Shown here: positions 11,261-22,865 of the stretch, piece after piece
How positions within the stretch are numbered: position 1 is the stretch's first letter
Layout of the letters: the number at the start of each line of letters is the position of its first letter
Assembly (NCBI RefSeq): GCF_963675165.1
Contig: NW_026986601.1
Span: 62,001 to 126,000 of the forward strand
Reading direction: 5' to 3'
DNA from: Halichondria panicea
Taxonomy: Eukaryota > Porifera > Demospongiae > Suberitida > Halichondriidae
Length of the DNA: 64,000 nucleotides
Position numbers and translations under genes: made by a program
The notes under the pieces: model-generated
Seen by the model: the letters and a program-made list of their open reading frames with translations, nothing else
What the model was told of the DNA's origin: nothing
Databases searched by the model: none

Positions 11261-12119
11261 CATAAACTCAGAATACCTAAACGTTCCATACCTGAACTAA
11301 AAAGAGTAGACAACATGTTATAGAAAAGTATCAAGAAAGCACCGCGGTTGCTGATGCCTTGGTGGATGTATCGAAGCTGCCTAACATAAGATATAGCTAT
11401 CACATGATATCATGATGAACATTTTTGCATATCAAAGGGTGGGAAATCATTGACTACGATTTCGATTGTTGCTAAACGAATTAAAGATTTGTTAGAGCAT
11501 ATAGACCAATCAGATCGTTGCAATGTTTTGCAGCACTAATCAGATTGCTCCAGCCCTTCCCTTGCAGCAAGCTGAGCTCTGCGGTTAGAGGTGTGACTAA
11601 TACCTGGATAGTACAGTACAAATCCAGATGAGAGGAGGTACTGTGCCGCTAGCGACTGTCAGCAGCTCAGACATTACTTAGCAGATTGCAGACAAACTGG
11701 ATTTTTTAAAGGCCATTGTCAATCCAATAATTAAGAAATGCATGGACATTTGAGGCGGCCTGGAAGTTGAGGTATAATTATAGTGTCTGCTATCAGCCTG
11801 ATTGTCACTGCACACTTATAGCTTACTATCTTCTATATACACAAGCAACTACAGGCTACACCAGATCCATATGAACAATCATCGATTAACCACACGTTAG
11901 ATATAATTATATAGAGATCATTATATTATTACGTATATAACTTTCCCGGGTTTTCGTGGGAGTTAAAGAGAGATACACAGATGGTCCCAGAGCCACTATG
12001 TAGACGCCATTGTAAAACATTACATGAATCGCTTCCGAATCTAATCCCTCTTCCTCTTCTATCTGTGATTCTAGTAACGTACTCTAGTCTATATATGCTT
12101 GCATGCACACACCCCAGGA

Positions 12120-12197
12120 GCATGAAGGTCAAGCAAAGATCCTATCTGAAGACCCCACCATCCAAAGAACTGGCCAAACTGGAGGTGGAAGCTAAGT
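12120..12197 (+). CDS. Possible plus-strand exon next to the 3' end of gene B
   Basis: Open stretch with acceptor CACACACCCCAG and consensus donor AA|GTGAGT, symmetric in phase. It reads KVKQRSYLKTPPSKELAKLE. No neighbouring plus-strand exon fits it in phase, and its putative intron would run into the last exon of the minus-strand gene. Unknown protein; may be chance. Confidence 0.25.
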
Positions 12198-12215
12198 GAG
12201 TAATCACTCTTCATT

Positions 12216-12340
12216 CTAGCAATGCATTTCTATATCAGCTTTGATCCCCAGTAGTACTATCCATGTCTCGTTCTGAGGAGGATCTGAGGGCTGCTCTACC
12301 TCACTACTTAAGTTGTTAGTGGATATTGCCATATAATATC
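12216..12340 (-). CDS. Gene B exon 10: C-terminal tail
   Basis: The acceptor is TTTGAGATACAG. The exon begins with two bases that complete the codon left by the Death-domain exon, then stays open for 40 codons (YYMAISTNNLSSEVEQPSD ..) to TAG at 12218-12216. The tail is polar and acidic with no known domain. I see no AATAAA within 300 bases downstream, so a longer or alternative 3' end is possible. Confidence 0.5.
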
Positions 12341-12477
12341 CTGTATCTCAAACAGTTTAATACCCCCCCCCCCCTCCCCTGTTGTCCCAAGTGATTCGCT
12401 ATAGAAACGGGTGTGTTTACACTACGCTGTTCCAACACTGGCAAAATTAAAACTTGCACAAACACTAAAATAGTTAC

Positions 12478-12882
12478 CTGTGATACTATCAGCCAAATTG
12501 GTGAGATGCACTGTTGGCTTTTTGAGAGCGTCTGACAGGAGACTCCATGTTACATGTTGTGTACCCAGGAGCTTAGCCAACATTTCACGCAAGCACGACA
12601 TACTGTCTTGATGATACTGGATATTGATGTTGGTGAGAACAAGATGAGTTAGACCTAGAGCCAATCCCAGATTGAACCAGTGAGGGCTTGCATTTTCAAG
12701 TTTCTCATAAACATGTTGTAGATCGTTAATTGTCAAAGCCTGTACAAAAGTACCAACCAACAGGGTTTTATTTGGTGGGGATTGCCCCCTCGGAAGTATA
12801 CCTTCTAGAGAAAAATCAATGGGAATATGATTAAGGAGTTCTGTTGAGCAATACTTAACACGGCCGGTATAGTAGTGAATTC
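12478..12882 (-). CDS. Gene B exon 9: Death domain
   Basis: Acceptor GCATGCCCCCCAG, donor CACAG|GTAACT, phase 1 at both ends. After a 45-residue lead the exon encodes a Death-fold module: LTINDLQHVYEKLENASPHW, then FNLGLALGLTHLVLTNI, CLREMLAKLL, VTWSLLSDALKKPTV and LTNLADSI. The spacing of the six helices, the W at the end of helix 2 and the TW..L..AL..P.V..LA pattern fit the Death-domain superfamily. Such domains pair with other Death domains to assemble signalling platforms. The partner is unknown. It is the most C-terminal domain, the usual position in receptors and ROCO proteins that carry one. Confidence 0.8.
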
Positions 12883-12948
12883 CTGGGGGGCATGCCACAA
12901 ACCCTTTAGATACATGTCATCACACCCCCTAATATCATACACGTACAC

Positions 12949-13110
12949 CATTTTCTCCCCTCGCCAAAATGTCAATATGACAGGTACGTATATAATTTAG
13001 AGTACTGCCTACCTTGTGCATGCGAACGTGAGGAAATTTCTCAGGGATTTCTTGATCGAGTTGTTGGTCCCTTTTCTTACACACATCTACTGTAACAGAG
13101 GGAAATTCAC
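12949..13110 (-). CDS. Gene B exon 8: linker
   Basis: The acceptor is strong (TTTTCTTTCCTGCAG). The exon begins with two bases completing exon 7's split codon and reads EFPSVTVDVCKKRDQQLD and onward to FPHVRMHK. A donor AAG|GTAGGC at 13013 looks best but leaves phase 0, which does not fit exon 9. Reading on to AATG|GTGTAC (end 12949) restores phase and gives a 66-nt intron. The end is therefore uncertain. See the finding on compensating frameshifts. Confidence 0.5.
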
Positions 13111-14007
13111 CTGCAGGAAAGAAAACATAGTAAATGCATTAAATTTTAATCAAGCCTGGGAAAAATATACTAACTTTCAAACTAGAAATAACCTGTTGAC
13201 TATTGCAAGAGACAATTTGTCTGAGGGAAAAGTAGTGAGCTAACATTTTTCCATCATCCCTAATTGAAGAACGATACTCACTCGTTGAGCAGGTGTTCGT
13301 ATACAGTATGGAATGACAGATCAGAGAACACACTTAATCATATAATTATCCAGCTGCACTAACAAATAGTCAGCATGGTGCGTATAATTATATGTGTGTC
13401 TAACTGTGGTGTCGATCAGAAGTATATTTCAATGATATATACGGATGTCTCGATTCCAAGCCCTTAGTACGTATTATAAGGTCAATCCCTGGGGCCTGTA
13501 ATCTAACAAAAACTACCGCAACACCAATAGGAAGGAACGTAATAATTATTATGACATGCACCAAAGAACACAAATTGTTCGAGTATCCTTTTTAGTCAAA
13601 ATAATCAGATTGTAGGTTATAATTGTTGGATGCTCCTCTGATGATGATGATCCTATTCACCATAATTATAGCAATGCAATTAGGGCTGAATAATACATGA
13701 TGCATGACAAATTGCCAGCTAAAAAAAATTTTGACCCATGCATGCAGTGAATTCCAGTCTTATCGTGCTGAACATGCAAAAGTATTTAATCATTAGTGTT
13801 TTGGGAACTTTCACATAGTAAATTGCCCCCGGACACATAATTATTACTCCAAAGCAGGGTGTCCCCTGGTCACCGGACACATTACTCCGGAGTAGCTTGT
13901 CCCCCCAGGTGCAACCCTGTATATAGCTTACACTATTATGCGTCTTGATAATTATTATGCATGCAGGTCAACATGCACGTATACCCTATACTCATGTATG
14001 CACCCAC

Positions 14008-14044
14008 CTGGCTCCATAGAAGAAAGACGATCATGAGCAACATC
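14008..14044 (-). CDS. Gene B exon 7: 37-nt micro-exon
   Basis: Acceptor ATAATTATGTGCAG, donor CCAG|GTGGGT. It starts in phase 0 as required after the Roc-COR exon and leaves one base, as required by exon 8. It encodes DVAHDRLSSMEP. Supported only by splice sites and phase. Confidence 0.5.
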
Positions 14045-14451
14045 CTGCACATAATTATATTAAGTAAAGTAATATTTTATATAGTGTTTTCACAAAAACA
14101 CGACAAATTGTGTAAGCAGCCGAGAGTTAGACTTCGAAGAGTGCTCTAGTTACGGTCACGGGTACCAGTATAGTTACTATATAATAATTATTATAGTTAT
14201 TATAGGAGGACTTAATCACATAATTTTATAAGTAGAAATCTTATAGTAACTGATAGAGAAGATTGGGACACAAGATATTTATTATGTATATCAGGAGCAA
14301 ATAAGTGCAAGCTGCTAACATTAATTTATTGTACTCAGCACATTACAAACAAGGAAATGTGGTTAAACGATAGTGAGTCCACAATACTATCATATAGGTG
14401 ATATAGTACAACCATTAATTTTGATGTCTGACCACAATAAAGAAAACTAAC

Positions 14452-16697
14452 CTTTGGGAACCATGTACTCATTCGATGGGTTAGTTGCACAGCAATTTTG
14501 CAGCTCTTACACTTTAAGTCCCTGACGTTTTCCAGATTAAACAATGCAAATGATTCGTTTCCCATTCTTTTCTCACAATGAGGACATTTAAAAGCAAAAT
14601 TGTAGCTCTGTGTCAGCTGAAATAGAGAATTCTGTCTCATTCTATATATTACACCATTGATAGATTTTTGTAGTATGTCTTTAATTAGTAGGCAACATTT
14701 GGTGATCTCTTCGTCTCGAACAGCACCTGGGGCTCGTGATACTCGAAACTCACAGTACTTGGCTCGGGAAATCAGCGCAATGTTATACCGTCCTCGAAAT
14801 CGAAATGTTATTTTATTTTTGTACATCAGTTCATTTTGCTCTTTACCAAGTAAATCCAAATCCTTCTTGTTAGTATTTAGCAAATTAGCAACTAGGGCAG
14901 GAAAAAACCCCAATGGCACAAAACCAGTTTTAAAGCAGATGCAAAGCGGCGTTGGATCTTTTTCATAATCTGCACCATCTGGAGGCTTGTTCAACACCTC
15001 ACTATTGGCTGTTTGAAGTACTGCTGGAAGAAAATACCCATCAATTGAATCCACAACTATTGGAACAGCTATGTTTAGATACTCTAACAAGGGTAGTAGG
15101 TCTTTAATAGGTAAACGATTTCCTTGAGTAACGTTGGCCTCAATGTTGTGATCTTTATGACAAAAGAAGCCCTTTTGTTTGAAGCGATGGACCTCAGACG
15201 GTCCAATTTTTCTTTTCGGTGGATCATAAATATTAAAAATGAGCTCACTAATAGAAGTGAAAACAGCTTGAGGATCACAGATGACGATATCTTTGAGCTT
15301 TTCATCTGCCTGAAAGTACATCACTTGCCCAATGTACTTGTGAAGGAATCTAAGAGCTACTTTAACAGTATCTTCGTTCATTTTAAAAAATTTGCCGATT
15401 TCAACACAGTCTGTAAATTCTATAACTTTCCTCTTCTTTTTCTGAGCAAGAATCTTCAAGCAAATGCTAAACATCAACCACCGTGCAGGGATTTTATATT
15501 TACGGAATCTGCTTTCAATTAGGTCTGTAATAATTTGTCTATATTTATCGACTTCAGGTTTGCCCCCAGATTTATTATTAATTGGAAAAAGAACTTCAAG
15601 ATCATTCTTATGATACTCAATTAGATCGTCCTTATAGAAAGAAGTGGTTTCCAGCTTAGCATGAAGTTGCTTATTAGTTTCCTTTACCTTCTCTTCAGCT
15701 TTCTCTTCACCTTTTTTATCACAAGATGTGAGGTCATCTGCATAGGTTCCCATAATCAATACAAGTGAGTTGATTTTCTTACTATCGGCTGGGGCTATAT
15801 ACTTTTCTACCTCCTCATCCAAGTGACCAAAGCATGCAATGCATGAGAGAGCAGTGAAAATAACTTCTTCTGGTGTATATTTGAAATTCTCACAGATAGA
15901 AGCTTTTTTATCGTTTTGAAATTTGCATTTTGTATCCTGTGGAGTTTGCAATTCCCAAAGAAGTTTCATGAACACAAGATACATTGCGGGCCCAATTGTC
16001 AAGGATGGTAACAATTCCAAGAAAGCAGGCTGGCCACCCACATCAACTATGTTGATTATAGCATGTAGTGATTCTACATTATCATTGGGAGAATTGCTCA
16101 ATTTAGTACGTAGCTCCTCAAATTCTTTGTAAGTTTGATCAATCTCGCTTTGAGGTAAATTCTGAAGTTCTGGACAAGAGCTAGCAGTAGGTGGTTGCTC
16201 AAAGACTGAATAAGTAGTGCTCTGAGAACTTTCATTCGTAGAAACAGCAGCTATATCTGCAGTATCAGATGTATGATTAGGAGGCACAGAATCACTGCTA
16301 TGATCAGACGTAGACAGAGTCTTTTCTGGTTTTTCAGCAGTAGCCATTTTGCTTGCTTTTCTAGATTTAGTCTGAGAGGTTAGAAGGGACACGAGTGCGC
16401 TCAATTCCTTACCTATGTCTGATTCACCAAATATTTCCCAACTTCGTTCAGTTGACAGGGCTACTGATTCGTGATTATAGACTAGGAACGCCTCTTTATA
16501 TTCTGAAAGGCCAGTGCTTCTAGGCGGTTGCTTGTCAGGATCTTCGCTGATATCCCATTTCATTATCCCAAGCAATCTACGAACAAATGTTGACTTTCCT
16601 ATTTGCCCTGGTCCAATAGCCAGCATTTTGAGATAAAACAATAGGATAATGTCACCGTTTTTTATCGCTTCTTCATAGATTTTATCATCCTCTATCC
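14452..16697 (-). CDS. Gene B exon 6: Roc-COR GTPase
   Basis: A single 2,246-nt exon, acceptor TTTTTTGTGTGCAG and donor AAG|GTTAGT. Walker A GPGQIGKS is at residues 579-586 of the modelled protein (about 16591-16614). Switch II DVGGQ is at about 769 (16030-16044), and a G4-type GTYAD replaces the usual THxD/NKxD at about 867 (15736-15750). A COR domain follows, with WLMFSICLKILAQKKK, FFKMNEDTVKVALRFLHK and VICDPQAVFTSISELIF. Near the C end two CxxC pairs (CPHC, CKSC; 1255-1285) suggest a small zinc ribbon. An unusual Ser/Thr-rich stretch of about 80 residues (starting SQTKSRKASKMA) splits the Roc domain between P-loop and switch II. Roc domains bind GTP/GDP and COR dimerises them. No kinase domain follows, unlike LRRK proteins. 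The first in-frame initiator-like codon is intronic. Confidence 0.88.
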
Positions 16698-16774
16698 CTG
16701 CACACAAAAAATAATTTTCTGGGTGTGTTACTGGTCAAGTGAGTTGATTGGATATGGCTTATGAATGAACTTGT

Positions 16775-16880
16775 GTGAACAACAATTATACCTCGAGGCG
16801 TAGCCGCACGAGGAATACGGTAAAGCTGACTGTGTGTGTGTGCATGTGTGTGTATTCAGTTGTAACCGCTCAACGGTTGC
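16775..16880. repeat. Dispersed repeat fragment
   Basis: CCTCGAGGCGTAGCCGCACG followed by a TG-rich tract and ..CGCTCAACGGTTGCA. It matches, inverted, stretches near 36210-36345 and 22780-22830, so it belongs to the family that also contains the units at 25.6 and 31.2 kb. Confidence 0.5.
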
Positions 16881-17269
16881 ATGCGCCGAAAACTAACAGC
16901 CTCTATAGACCGCCAATCCTTCTCTCTTCAATTTATGATTATACGACATGCAAATTAACAGTTTGTTTAATGACCCGGCTATTCCAGCACAAAATTAAAG
17001 GGAAAGTTAGGTTAGCCCCAACACTAAAAAGACCCAAACAAGATAATGTGAGTATTGGTTATTTAAGAAATTTGATGGCAAAAAAACAAGTTGCAGGTGT
17101 CATACAGAATTTTGAAGTAGGGGGGAAATAACGGAGAGATGCGAAGCATGCCCCCCTATAGAAATTGTTTGCCTCTAAGGTGAATTTTGGTGGGTTTCGG
17201 GGTTGCCTTTGCTCATTTTGTAGGGTCATATTCGGGTCCAGATAATAATTGTCACTAAATGAAAAAAGT

Positions 17270-17590
17270 GCTCTAGGAGAACTTTAATGCCCGTCGTCAC
17301 TAAATCTCTCCTATAATAGAGAGGAGCTTAATGACTGAGGGACTAAATCTCTCCTATAATAATATGGGAGATTCTTAATATCTGCAGGGCACTACTACTC
17401 TCCTATATTACTTTAGGAAGGATGCAATGCCCAAACCTTTCCTATTATAGTAGGTTTAACTATAGGAATGATTTGGTGTGCCCAGCACTAAATCTCTCAC
17501 ATAATAATATGCACAATGCTAATAATGTCTGAGGGTACTAAGTCTCTCCTATAACAATATGAGATATGCTTAATGCTTGAGGGCACTAAT
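17270..17590. repeat. Degenerate tandem repeat
   Basis: About five copies of a ~62-bp unit built around CACTAAATCTCTCCTATAAT, with variants of 'gagggcact' at the joins. It lies in the intron between exons 5 and 6 of gene B. Confidence 0.65.
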
Positions 17591-17602
17591 TTTTTCCTGC
17601 AG

Positions 17603-17701
17603 AACAACAAAAACATGGGAGATATAGCCCACCAAAAGGTGCAAAAGGCTCTGTTGTGTCTTGGACAGAGGCAATCGGAGAGTGTCTTCGATGGCATTTA
17701 A
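17603..17701 (+). CDS. Possible short plus-strand terminal exon
   Basis: After an acceptor-like TTTTTTCCTGCAG a 32-codon frame runs to TAA and reads MGDIAHQKVQKALLCLGQRQ and on. It lies antisense within an intron of gene B, and no partner exon was found. Probably chance or a relic. Confidence 0.2.
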   Translation, partial: NNKNMGDIAHQKVQKALLCLGQRQSESVFDGI

Positions 17702-18266
17702 TACATACCGTAGTATAAAGTAGGTTGTTGCTACTCTTGGTTTTTACATTCATGTCAACAGCCGAGGGTTAGCACTTCAGTGCTCTAGTTTCTAAGTACC
17801 TGGCATGGACATTAGGAACTATGTGTCTAGTAAAGAAGTTACTGCATAGATGCCAGTGACAGTGACAGTGCTATATAGTGACAATAAAAGTGAAATGCCT
17901 GATCAATGAAAGCACCGCGGGTGCTAATGCCCCGATAGGTGGAGGCTTTATAGCAATGAAGCTACAATACTAGTACTAGCAGACTATTATTAAATACACA
18001 CCTGTGTACAGTTACAATTCTTACATTACTCTTTAAGATTTTTTCACTTTGTACACTTTTTCCGATCTATACATGCGTGTACGTAAACTATCTGTGCTCA
18101 ATTTAGAATTATAGCAGCATGTGGCGTTGCTACTTTTACCACCTTAACCAAAATTTTGCTGCAGATCGAGTAAGGGTTCTACTGAAGTTTTACTGCACCG
18201 CTGCAACTTTTGCTGCTTTGTTTTACCTATACGGAGCGCTCATCTTTTTATAATTTTACTGCTTAC

Positions 18267-18458
18267 GTGCTGTCAACCTTTGTTGCAGGTCAGTTGATAA
18301 ATATGATGTTTGCAAAGTCTGGCCAAAGATTATTTGGAGCTCTTCATATGTCACATTACTTGTTCCACTATCAAGCTCAATATCCAGTTTATCAATTTGC
18401 ATTGATGTCAATATTGTATGAAGAAGTTTGGACTCTTCGGCTTCAATTTTGGTTCCAT
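18267..18458 (-). CDS. Gene B exon 5: helical linker
   Basis: Acceptor CACTTATGCAG, donor GCAC|GTAAGC, 192 nt, phase 1 at both ends. It joins the Ig exon in frame through a 65-bp intron and then the Roc-COR exon. It reads GTKIEAEESKLLHTILTSM, then DKLDIELDSGTSNVTYEE and so on, a charged, probably helical stretch of 64 residues. No named domain is recognised. Confidence 0.6.
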
Positions 18459-18523
18459 CTGCATAAGTGAAGATAACATCAATACACTATACTTGACACC
18501 CGTACAATTAATACCTAATTTAC

Positions 18524-18793
18524 CAACTGTAAGTCTTGCCGAAGTTGAAGATATGTGCACACCCGAATGATGTTTGTTAGTGACAATACACTTGTAACTT
18601 CCACAGTGTTTAGACAAGGGCTTCAAAACAACCAGTTTATTTGACGTTGCTCCTCTGTAGTCAGGATTATCATCTGGTATACTCTGATCATTTAAGCACC
18701 AGTTGTATGAGAACTGTCCTGAAGACGTCACAATGGAGAATGTAGCTTCCTCACCGACCTTAGTGTGCACATCCTTGAGATCTTGTACAAGTG
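18524..18793 (-). CDS. Gene B exon 4: Ig-like domain
   Basis: One whole Ig-like domain on a symmetric phase 1-1 exon of 270 nt, the arrangement typical of shuffled Ig domains. Acceptor CACATGCCTGCAG, donor TTG|GTAAAT. It has GEEATFSIVTSSGQFSYNW, then SNKLVVLKPL, then the F-strand CGSYKCIVTN. Oddly the B-strand position usually holding the first disulphide cysteine is Ile (FSIV), while a Cys follows the core Trp (NWC). The usual bridge may be missing or rewired. No signal peptide or membrane segment is visible in any mapped exon, so an intracellular Ig fold is possible, as in titin-like and some signalling proteins. Confidence 0.8.
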
Positions 18794-18893
18794 CTGCAGG
18801 CATGTGGGATACATGTAAAACATACGCAAAATGTACTTAAACGTATATAATTATACTGAAAAGAGGACCTGATGGCATCAAGGATTGTCTTAC

Positions 18894-18981
18894 ATTGTGA
18901 TTCAAGTGCTGTCAAAGGGGAGGGAGGGTATTCCAGTAGAGAAGTAGAAAAACATCCACGATCAATTTGTTGAGCAACAGT
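18894..18981 (-). CDS. Gene B exon 3: linker
   Basis: Acceptor TTATTGCATGTGCAG, donor CAAT|GTAAGA. It starts in phase 0 and leaves one base, which matches the Ig exon 100 bp downstream. It encodes TVAQQIDRGCFSTSLLEYPP and nine more residues. No domain recognised. Confidence 0.55.
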
Positions 18982-20395
18982 CTGCACATGCAATAATTAA
19001 AGAGTACAATTACAGCGTGGCAGAATTGGACATATACAATCTTGTACCACGATGTGCTCTGACACTAAGGAATATCCATTGAAACTCTCAGGATACTCCA
19101 GGGTACAAATCCCATGTACCCTAGGGTACATTGGCTGTGGTCAGCCTAAAGCCTACCCTCCACCTTAAAGGAGCTTCTCTTTTATAGAAGATCAATTCTT
19201 CAGTATCCTATCAGATTCACTAAAACTACCGGACCACATTGGAACTGGGTTGTGAATGTGGTTAAGTGCAAGCACACGCACACAAAATGTGCACAGTGCA
19301 TGCACGGCAGGGGTCAAAGAGTGTTTACTACTACTCAGTTATAAATGGGTTGGATAACAGCTTCTAATTGCAATACGTGTTCATAGTATACAAGCTACCT
19401 GTACCATGGATATCTGTGTGTGTATGTGTACTACCTCGTGCAGTTGTATGCTCTCGGTAGTACAAATCCAATACACCCTTGATATCCATGGTACAATTAA
19501 CTATTACATGTACATGTACTTTTCTTACCTGCATGAGGCGTTCTAAAGCGCATGCGCAGCCTGCATGGACCCGAGACTATTTTTAGTGGTCGAACAGTAA
19601 TAATTTATGAATGTTTTATAACACTGACAATACAGTAGACTCTCGTTAATTCGTTCACTTTTGGGACAGTGCAGCTTGGCCGGAATAGTATTTCAAAAAA
19701 TAGCTGTGGCTAAAAAACGATCTTACCTGACTAATTTTGCAGTTCTGTCTCGAGGATAATGAAGGATAATGAATCATTCTGCTCTCTAATTAAGTGTATA
19801 TCTGCCAAACCACACCCAAAACGTCATATCCGGCCGTAATAACGTACATTGAAAACTTAGTTTGGGGCAGCCAGTACTGGCCAGTATACGGAATAGAGAG
19901 AGCTGCATTTCAGGGTGATTTTTGTGCAGTAAACATCTAGCTAGCAATCCGTGCCAAACCAAATGGCCGGTATATCGAGGTGGTCGTACTTCAGAGAGCC
20001 GGAGTAGTGAGTATATAAGCAGTTACATAGACACATAATTTTTGAGAATAAAAACTTAAAGTGATACTGTCACTCCAATTTTTAGGACATCTGTTCCTTC
20101 AGATGTTCTACAGTGCATGTCTCTATATACATACTGCATGTATATAGTTCTTTGATCAGTCTTGAGATAGGCCTGACCATGCATCCTCTCCGCCCATCTA
20201 ATTATGCACGTAACGCTGAGTTTACACAACTTCCCACCGGCAGTTTCATGTTCACGGTGTTGTCACAAACACTTGACTGCAAGTTCACCTGACCCCATAC
20301 GAATTGGGGAGGGCATGGCCAGACTATTTGGGATTGCAAGTACAAGTTAGATAGTAAAAGCAGTTGCTACAAGGCATGCTTTTGTCAACTATAAC

Positions 20396-20610
20396 ATTTA
20401 GAGAGTCCGTTATAAGAGGTTCCACTGTATATGGATGTGCATGAACGAACCAAAAAACCAAATTAATGCTGGTGGCAACATACATACACTAGTGCTCCAT
20501 GTAGTTAATACCTCTTTCTCTTGATGACGAACTTATTCCTTGTATAGTAGAACCTCGCTAATCCAGATCCCTTTAGTCCGAAACCAGGCTTGCAAATCCA
20601 GACAATATGG
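20396..20610. repeat. pogo/Tigger-like terminal fragments
   Basis: GTCCGTTATAAGAGGTTCCA (about 20406-20425) and TAGTAGAACCTCGCTAATCC (about 20545) resemble the characteristic ends of pogo-group Tc1/mariner elements. The two fragments face each other's flank and do not delimit one intact element. Confidence 0.4.
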
Positions 20611-21142
20611 CAAAAGGAGGGGCTACTGCGCATGCACACTCTAACTAACTTTTTTTTTGCTGAATCAGCAATAATTTTACAACGGATATATACTGGCAAA
20701 AAAACAAAGAGAGCTCACAGGACTTGGAGAGAAAGTTGAGATAAAAGACTATTCTAGCTAGCAGCTTCCCTTCTGGCCAACATTCATATCATAATACATG
20801 ATTGTACATGTGTAATATTCCACTCAAAGCACTCATTCGATCCAACACTGATGCCTGTTAGATGCATTAAATATGAGTGCTAAACTGAACACTGACAACC
20901 TCCTGACCCTCAGTCTCACTGCAAAAGAGCAAAGAAGTTATACCAGAGAGCATCAGAAAACATGAAAAGAGACTGATAAACATTGCATTGCATGATCAGA
21001 AGTGTGTAAATTATTGTTTTTCTTGCTCTCTCACTGCTGAAAAGCGTTTCATTCCAATTAAGAATCACTTCCTAGTGTGCAATAACAAGTGTGCAATAAT
21101 ACTTCCGGGTGAGCGATATGGAAAATTGTACAGAGGAAAAAC

Positions 21143-21570
21143 TATGCCATATAGACTAGGATCTACAACTGTAGCAACACAGACCGTGCTCTATTATTCT
21201 GTGGTTGGCATTTTTGGAACGGTTTGGTAGTTAGAGCACGGTTGGTGGTGAAAATGATTGATTTTTAAGTCATAGAACTTTATAATAAATAGCTACAACT
21301 GCTCCATGGTTGCAATGCGAGTACAGCTAAGTGATTCTATAAAGCTTCTAGCAATGGGGCTATCTGGCAAACAAAGGCTTTGTTCTCGAGTAAAGGTTAG
21401 TTTTGCTTACCAGTACATTGAAGGCCAATACTGCGCAGTCTCTCTAGAATCAAATCTGTTCGTAGAAGGTTGCTATTCTACTTAGTAGTTAGCTCTATAC
21501 TAGAGCGATAGCTATTGGTATAGCTGCAAGAAGCTGCAAACTACAAACCAGTTAATGCACAGTTTTACGC
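21143..21570. repeat. 430-bp dispersed repeat, copy 1
   Basis: Direct repeat of 26163-26590, with shared stretches such as TGCTCTATTATTCTGTGGTT, AGAAGGTTGCTATTCTACTT and CTACAACTGCTCCATGGTTG. The copies differ by several small indels. Confidence 0.7.
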
Positions 21571-22865
21571 TCGTGCTCTATGGATATTATTGGCCTCATG
21601 GAAGTTCAAGAAGCTCATGTAGCTCGAGGCGAAGCTGAGTGCTACATGATGCTTTGAGATAGCACTCGCAATCGTGCATTAACTAGTACATATCTGTACA
21701 CTTGGTGATGAGTCGCTCCTGTGCAATTTGAATGTAAAACACTAATGTCAGCACTTATTAAAAAGCATTATAAAGTCCAATGGTGGTGTAGAGTTCAATC
21801 TAAGACTGAGTACATTTTTGTCACTTTCTGTAGTGCTTGTTGTCGACCCGATCCCTTTGCCTCTGCTCTTCTTTATCCATGTTTCACTGATTAGCTCCAG
21901 TTCGCCGTTTTCGAAATTCCCTGGCCTGTTCCCTTCACCTTGCCAGCCTCTGTTCCGCCGTTTCATTAATAGCTCCTGCTTGCTGTCGAACTTCTCTTAT
22001 AGACTTGTCAGTTGATGGTTTCTTTGGTCCCTGTTAAGCTTCAGTTTCATTTAACGGTTCTATCTATGGTTTCATCCATACTTAACTTGTTACTTGCCCG
22101 CTTTAATTGCTTGTTCAAATGTAAGTGACCGTCCTGACCGTCCAAAATGCAGCAATCATCGCGCTAAAAAGCTTGAAATGTCAGACAACCAGTAAGTCTC
22201 TGTACTACTTGCTACTATTTTGGGACGAGCCTTAGGGCTTGCCCTAATAACCCGCAGCTGGCTGCGGCGGCCCCGGGTTAACAAACCAACAGACTACATG
22301 TACTATAACTCGGGGCCACCCACAGGCCTTGGGTTAATAACTTATATTCTTCGCCTGTATATATTCATTCAAGATATTTTTCTGCATAGAGTCAGGGTTT
22401 ACGGTATCTGTACATTTTATGGGCAATAACTAGACGGGGGTCACCGCCCTTGACCGTTGTACAGAAGGAGGACGGGACCCAAGCTTATCTACAGTTTTAT
22501 TCTACCAATGAAATTCCACCGGCTCCATCCAATCAGATTGCAGTATTTGATCACACCCACTTAACTTTACCACGTGTGAATTTTGCACACGCTAAATTGA
22601 CCGAGAGGCATGGCCAACACCAGTGATATTCATCGCTATTGGCTAACACCCACTTAAAAATAATGAGATTCATAATACTATTGCATAACAGGCCAGAACA
22701 AAACTGTATATAGGCTTGGTTCCTGAAGGAGGACGGCGACGCCCGTCTAGGCAATACTAGTGACGTGGGTAGAAGCCTATAGAAACTCTTAGTTTTCGTC
22801 GCATTGCAATCGTTGAGCAGTTACAGCTGGAATACGCACATGCACGTACAGACAACAGACACAGA

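Larger units (their letters stand above)
10591..12215. other. Non-coding, repeats between pol and the Death-domain gene
   Basis: Contains two palindromic 77-80 bp units and a copy of the 'GAAAGCACCGCGG' repeat family at about 11337-11470. Short exon-like stretches are listed separately. Confidence 0.4.

Noticed and set aside
21748-22015. Arg/Gln-rich minus-strand stretch (QRLA.. REFRKRR.. EEQRQRDR) as a Helitron-associated protein
   Set aside because: The pattern is suggestive but short, frame-broken and without a motif; I could not support a family.
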